A stretch of 64,000 bases of DNA from Dendrobium chrysotoxum (lineage: Eukaryota > Streptophyta > Magnoliopsida > Asparagales > Orchidaceae), in NCBI GenBank assembly GCA_019925795.1, contig CM034313.1, forward strand, positions 28,077,710 through 28,141,709, given 5' to 3'. The position numbers and the translations under genes are program-made. Position 1 is the stretch's first letter. Every line of letters starts with the position of its first letter. The notes under the pieces were generated by a model. It saw nothing but the letters and a program-made list of their open reading frames with translations, was not told where the DNA came from and did no database searches. Shown here piece after piece: positions 60,761 through 64,000 of this stretch.

Positions 60761-61282
60761 ATCGTCCTGGACGATCCCCAAATCATCCTGGATGATATTC
60801 TTCATCTTGGACGGTCCATAAATCATCCTAGACGATCTATTCAGATCACCTCCACTCTGATCATACTGCTGAGTGCACCAATTATTGGTGATTGTCCTGG
60901 ACGATATCTATATAGTCCTGGACGATATGATCCATCTTTTCTTGATCTGATCAAACGGCTGAGATTGACCCAATTGTTGGTCATCATCCTGGACGATCCA
61001 CCTAATCATCCTGGATGATCCACTTATCAGCAGCTGGATGATTCAAATTTGGCCCGTCTGTTAAACTTATTGCACATCGTCCTGGACGATCCACCAAATC
61101 GTCCTGGATGATACTTTTCGTCAACAGTCGTTCGGCTTGACTCCTCGGGATGATCGCCTGTGCTAATCATCTCGGACGATCTCTGATCATCCTGGATGAT
61201 CCGACTGCCTTTTTGACCAATCGTGCTGACCGTCATAAATGCTCCTATCATCCTGGACGATCTCGCGATCGTACAGGATGAT
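60761..61282. promoter_or_regulatory. Internal palindrome array upstream of envelope-like ORF
   Basis: Same ATCRTCCNGGAYGAT units as the LTR, again mostly paired with a 6-bp spacer: 60761-60775/60782-60796, then pairs near 60804, 60893, 60978 (7 bp), 61077 (7 bp), 61165 (5 bp), and 61247-61261/61268-61282. It lies inside the element, 1.3 kb after the pol stop, and is followed by a TATA box. Flanking words differ from the LTR, so it is not simply a nested LTR. Confidence 0.8.
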
Positions 61283-61294
61283 ATGGCCGACTTC

Positions 61295-61302
61295 TATTTA
61301 AA
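61295..61302 (+). promoter_or_regulatory. TATA-like box of envelope-like ORF
   Basis: TATTTAAA, 13 bp after the last palindrome and about 63 nt before ATG 61365, with a C/T-rich leader between. The octamer and spacing are conserved in the family B fragment (27074-27081, minus). Confidence 0.65.
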
Positions 61303-61364
61303 CAGCCATTTCTTCATTCTTTTTTCACACATCTCCTTCCACGCTCCTTCACTTTTGCTTTCTA

Positions 61365-62505
61365 ATGGCTGGAAGAAAGCGTTCGAGGCAAAAGGGTGCT
61401 AGTTCATTGCGGGGGAATGCTGATCCCCGCTTTCACAATGCAGCCGATCAGGCTGCCTTCGAGTGCTATCGTGAGGTGGGGATCACTCAGTCAAAAATAG
61501 TAAACACCCGCACCCTTACCTATCCTGTTCTTGATCTTTTTGCGCACACGTCCCTCACTTTCATCCTTACTCTTGCCTTTCCACTTAGCATTGAACTTCT
61601 TCACTTCTTTTTCGTAAATTTGCACATTTCTACTGATTATTCCACCCTCCGCTCCTATGTGAATCAACGTCCCATCGAACTCACATACCAGGAATTTCAT
61701 AACATCCTTCAACTCTCTATGACGGGCGACAAAATCCACACTCTTATTACTGACCCTGACTATGATTGGAGTGTCACCAATCACTTTCTTCGAAACACGA
61801 ATGCACCTTACCAAGACAATGCTTGCACTTCTCTCCTTAAGGATGCACGGACCATTCAGCACGTCCTTCATTCCTCCACCATCCCAAAGGTGGGGGATCG
61901 AATTCACATCACTTCATTACTATTTTTAACCACATATTACATCTTGTCCCACCGGGAATTTAATGCCACTGACCTTCTTATTAGATACATCGAGCACCTC
62001 ACCACTATTAGGGATCTGGGTCATAGACGTCGTCCCAATCAAGCCTTAGGACATATCATTGCATATGCCTTGGAAACCAAATATGACCTGCAGTATCCAG
62101 AAGCTCCAAATGTCCCTCCTTCCTTTCTTCACAAACAATTCATTCCATGTCCTACACAGCACCCGACTACATTCGGAGCCCGCCCCGGATGTTGAGGAGG
62201 AAGAGGAAGAAGCTATTCCCGTTCCTGCTACACCATATGCACCTGCTCCCCTTCGCATCGCTTCTCCTTTTGACCATCTGGTGCAGCGCTTCAGTTAGTG
62301 GGAGGCCAGATTCAAATCATATGTTGCTACCCAGGAGCAGTGGCACTCTAAGGACCTACAGCACTTTACTGACTATGCTGCTTAGCAGCAACAGCAGCAT
62401 GACCAGGACATTGCCTAGATGGGAGAACACTTCGCCGCCATCCATAGTTACTTCAACACACCATAGCCACCTCCTCCGTCTGATCAGCATCCACCTCCAT
62501 TTTAG
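61365..62505 (+). pseudogene. Envelope-like third ORF (putative plant transposon protein class)
   Basis: The ATG at 61365 gives 276 codons without a stop, then a frameshift near 62150. The remainder continues in the next frame (acidic EEEEEE linker, PVPATPYAPAP, then QRFS, WEARFKSYVATQEQW) to about 62505, with four stops after 62298. N-terminus is basic (RKRSRQK, nuclear-signal-like). Residues about 60-85 are strongly hydrophobic (SLTFILTLAFPLSIELL), possibly a membrane segment or buried core. Homologous to 25930-26995 (minus). Envelope-like ORFs in this position are known in Sireviruses such as soybean SIRE1; no fusion peptide or protease site is evident. Function unknown. Confidence 0.75.
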
Positions 62506-62586
62506 TTTTCTGTTTTGTACTGTTTGTTTTTCTGTTTGTACTGTTGTCCCTGTTTATCTATTTGTCCTCCTCCTTTTTGTGATGTC

Positions 62587-62597
62587 AAAAGGGGGAG
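62587..62597 (+). other. Internal polypurine tract
   Basis: AAAAGGGGGAG, the Sirevirus-style purine tract, about 200 bp before the LTR-adjacent one. The family B fragment has the equivalent at about 25803-25814. Confidence 0.7.
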
Positions 62598-62779
62598 TCA
62601 GTTGTAATAGTTTTTGTTCTTGATTTCATTTGTAGTAGTTTTTATTCTTGATTTTAGTTATAGTGGCTTTGTGTTTCATGTACTATTCTGGTTGTTTAAT
62701 AAAATTTGAAAAAAAATTTGTTTTTTGATCTCCTAGTTCTGTTATTTGTTAAACTACTGCACATATGATTGCCATCATC

Positions 62780-62793
62780 AAAAAGTGGGAGAT
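62780..62793 (+). other. LTR-adjacent polypurine tract
   Basis: AAAAAGTGGGAGAT ends immediately before the 3' LTR start; the primer site for plus-strand DNA synthesis. Confidence 0.8.
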
Positions 62794-64000
62794 TATTGCA
62801 AATCTGGTTTTGATGATGACAAACATATTTCTATTGTGTTTTGCTTGGCTAAACCATTTTAGATACAAAAGATCAAGAGTAACTCAAGCCAACTCAAGAT
62901 CGGGTCCAAGTGTGTCCAAATGTATTTTTTTTTGTTTTCTTGAGTCAATTGTAATGTAACTGATCCCCTAGCTAAGTAACCTTACACACACACACCCAGG
63001 GGGAGAGCTTGAGTGAATTAGAGTTTCTGTTCTGTTTTTGTTCAGATCGTCCTGGACGATTTTCACATCATCCTGGACGATCCAGTAAAAATAGAAACCC
63101 TAATTAGGGCAATCAAGTTAAGTGTTTCTGATTAAACAGATCATCCTGGACGATCCCTAGATCGTACGGATGACATGCTCAAATCAGAAACTCTCAGCCA
63201 CTAGATCAAGTTAGGCAAGTTTTTATTTTAAGATATTTGGTCTGATCGTCCTGGACGATATGTGTATCATCCTGGACGATCCAGTACAACCATGCCTAAA
63301 TTAGTTTGGTACTTAAGGAAAGCAACTATTATTTAATTGATACGATCATATCGTTCGGGATGATCGCAAGATTCCGGGATGATCAGGATCGTCTAATGTG
63401 TTTCAGCTGTACGTCTACAGCAGTGCTCAAGATGATTTGGCCATTATTTGAGCTAATCGTACAGGATGATATACGTATTATCCTCGAAGATCAAGTCATT
63501 TTTAGGTCATCCAGCACAAGTTTCTCTAGATGACCAGAGCGGTCTTCTGGACGAAATTCATCAATTTACACTAATCGTCCCGGACGATCGTAGAATCGTA
63601 CGGGACGATCCGAACAACTTTTTCTACTGATAGTCCAGAAGAGCCAGATCGTCCAGGCTGAAATAACTGATTTTGAACTGATCGTACAGGATGATTTATC
63701 GATCGTCCTGGATGATCTAGGCTGACCAGTTGAGATTTAGGATAAATTTTGAGCCCTCATATAAAAGATCTTTTTCTTTGAACAAGAAAAATCTTTTTTC
63801 CACTTTCCTTTCCAGAGAAACCATAGAGAGAGAGAGAGTTTGGGAGAGAGTGAGAGGATCTTGTGAGGGGGAGTTTGTGAAGGGTTCACAAATGTTGCTC
63901 CAAGCAAGGATCAGAGTCATCTTCTCCGCTCGTCGTCTTTCTTCGTGTTGGTGTTCTTTGGGAGAAGATCGTTCGCAAGAAGATCCGGGTTCTCTGTGCG
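62794..64000 (+). repeat. 3' LTR of copy A3, truncated by window end
   Basis: It starts TATTGCAAATCTGG and aligns with the 5' LTR from 52865. Palindrome array at about 63045-63725 (cleaner than in the 5' LTR, for example 63045-63059 with its partner 6 bp on), TATAAAAG at 63760-63767 and an (AG)n run near 63826. The window ends at the first hairpin unit. Confidence 0.92.

Larger units (their letters stand above)
52865..64000 (+). mobile_element. Ty1/copia element, copy A3 (Sirevirus-like) with envelope-like ORF
   Basis: Order: 5' LTR (52865-54534, first ~27 bp missing), primer-binding site, gag, pol (protease, integrase, RT, RNase H), a 1.9-kb spacer with a palindrome array, envelope-like ORF, purine tracts, and 3' LTR from 62794 to beyond the window. 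Length would be about 11.6 kb. A long 3' region with an envelope-like ORF, repeated purine tracts and a tRNA-iMet primer site fit the Sirevirus group. Numerous stops; it cannot make its own proteins. Confidence 0.92.

Noticed and set aside
60587..61018. 143-codon open frame overlapping the internal palindrome array
   Set aside because: No resemblance to copia proteins; the palindromes create repeated 'LDDP' words in one frame. It is better explained as regulatory DNA.
61365..62195. Host gene for the 276-codon open frame
   Set aside because: A homologous decayed copy sits in the same position of another element (25930-26995, minus), between pol and the purine tracts, so it belongs to the retrotransposon.

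Overview
The window is plant nuclear DNA made almost entirely of nested, decayed retrotransposons. I see no intact host protein-coding gene, no rRNA or tRNA gene and no CRISPR. The plant assignment rests on element types known from plant genomes: Ty1/copia elements primed by initiator tRNA-Met with a long extra 3' region and an envelope-like ORF (Sirevirus-like), Ty3/gypsy Tat-like and Athila-like elements, and an L1-type LINE with a plant-style RNase H. The species cannot be named from the sequence.

Layout: 1-5878, minus-strand copia copy A1 cut by the window edge, with its LTR at 4183-5878. 5879-8992, a gypsy-LTR-like remnant, a 5'-truncated LINE tail (7251-8067) and AT-rich DNA. 8993-17814, three solo LTRs of copia family B (8993-10832 plus, 11081-12904 minus, 15806-17814 minus) in older gypsy-like sequence; two keep perfect 5-bp target duplications. 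17815-20450, the 3' end of a minus-strand Tat-like element with a tandem array. 20450-23715, Athila-like remnants. 23716-27490, the 3' end of a minus-strand family B copia element (rearranged LTR, polypurine tracts, envelope-like pseudogene, palindrome array). 27700-31530, the 5' end of a plus-strand family B copia element. 31545 to about 50191, one long minus-strand Tat-like element (3' tandem array, integrase, RNase H, RT, protease, gag, leader/LTR) carrying a complete LINE at 38161-44543 and the start of a second LINE at 50192-52862. 52865-64000, plus-strand copia copy A3, nearly complete, with its 3' LTR running off the window.

The most interesting signals are in the copia family. (1) LTRs carry arrays of 15-bp near-palindromes (ATCRTCCNGGAYGAT) arranged in pairs, nearly always with exactly 6 bp between partners, so centres are 21 bp apart (two helical turns). 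(2) A second such array, followed by a TATA box and a short leader, lies inside A3 directly upstream of the envelope-like ORF, about 1.9 kb after the pol stop. The same arrangement occurs in the unrelated-position family B fragment, where the internal palindromes have drifted to the type in its own LTR. This suggests that the third ORF has its own promoter, driven by the factor that reads the LTR. (3) The transcribed part of the LTR holds a repeat of small hairpins with 5-nt loops whose stems differ between units by compensating changes, which points to a selected RNA structure.

Other useful observations are a textbook 5'-inverted (twin-primed) LINE with a 16-bp target duplication, stop codons in A3 pol that are almost all CAA/CAG to TAA/TAG, a gag stop shared by two copies, and homopolymer expansions at conserved G and C tracts of one LTR.
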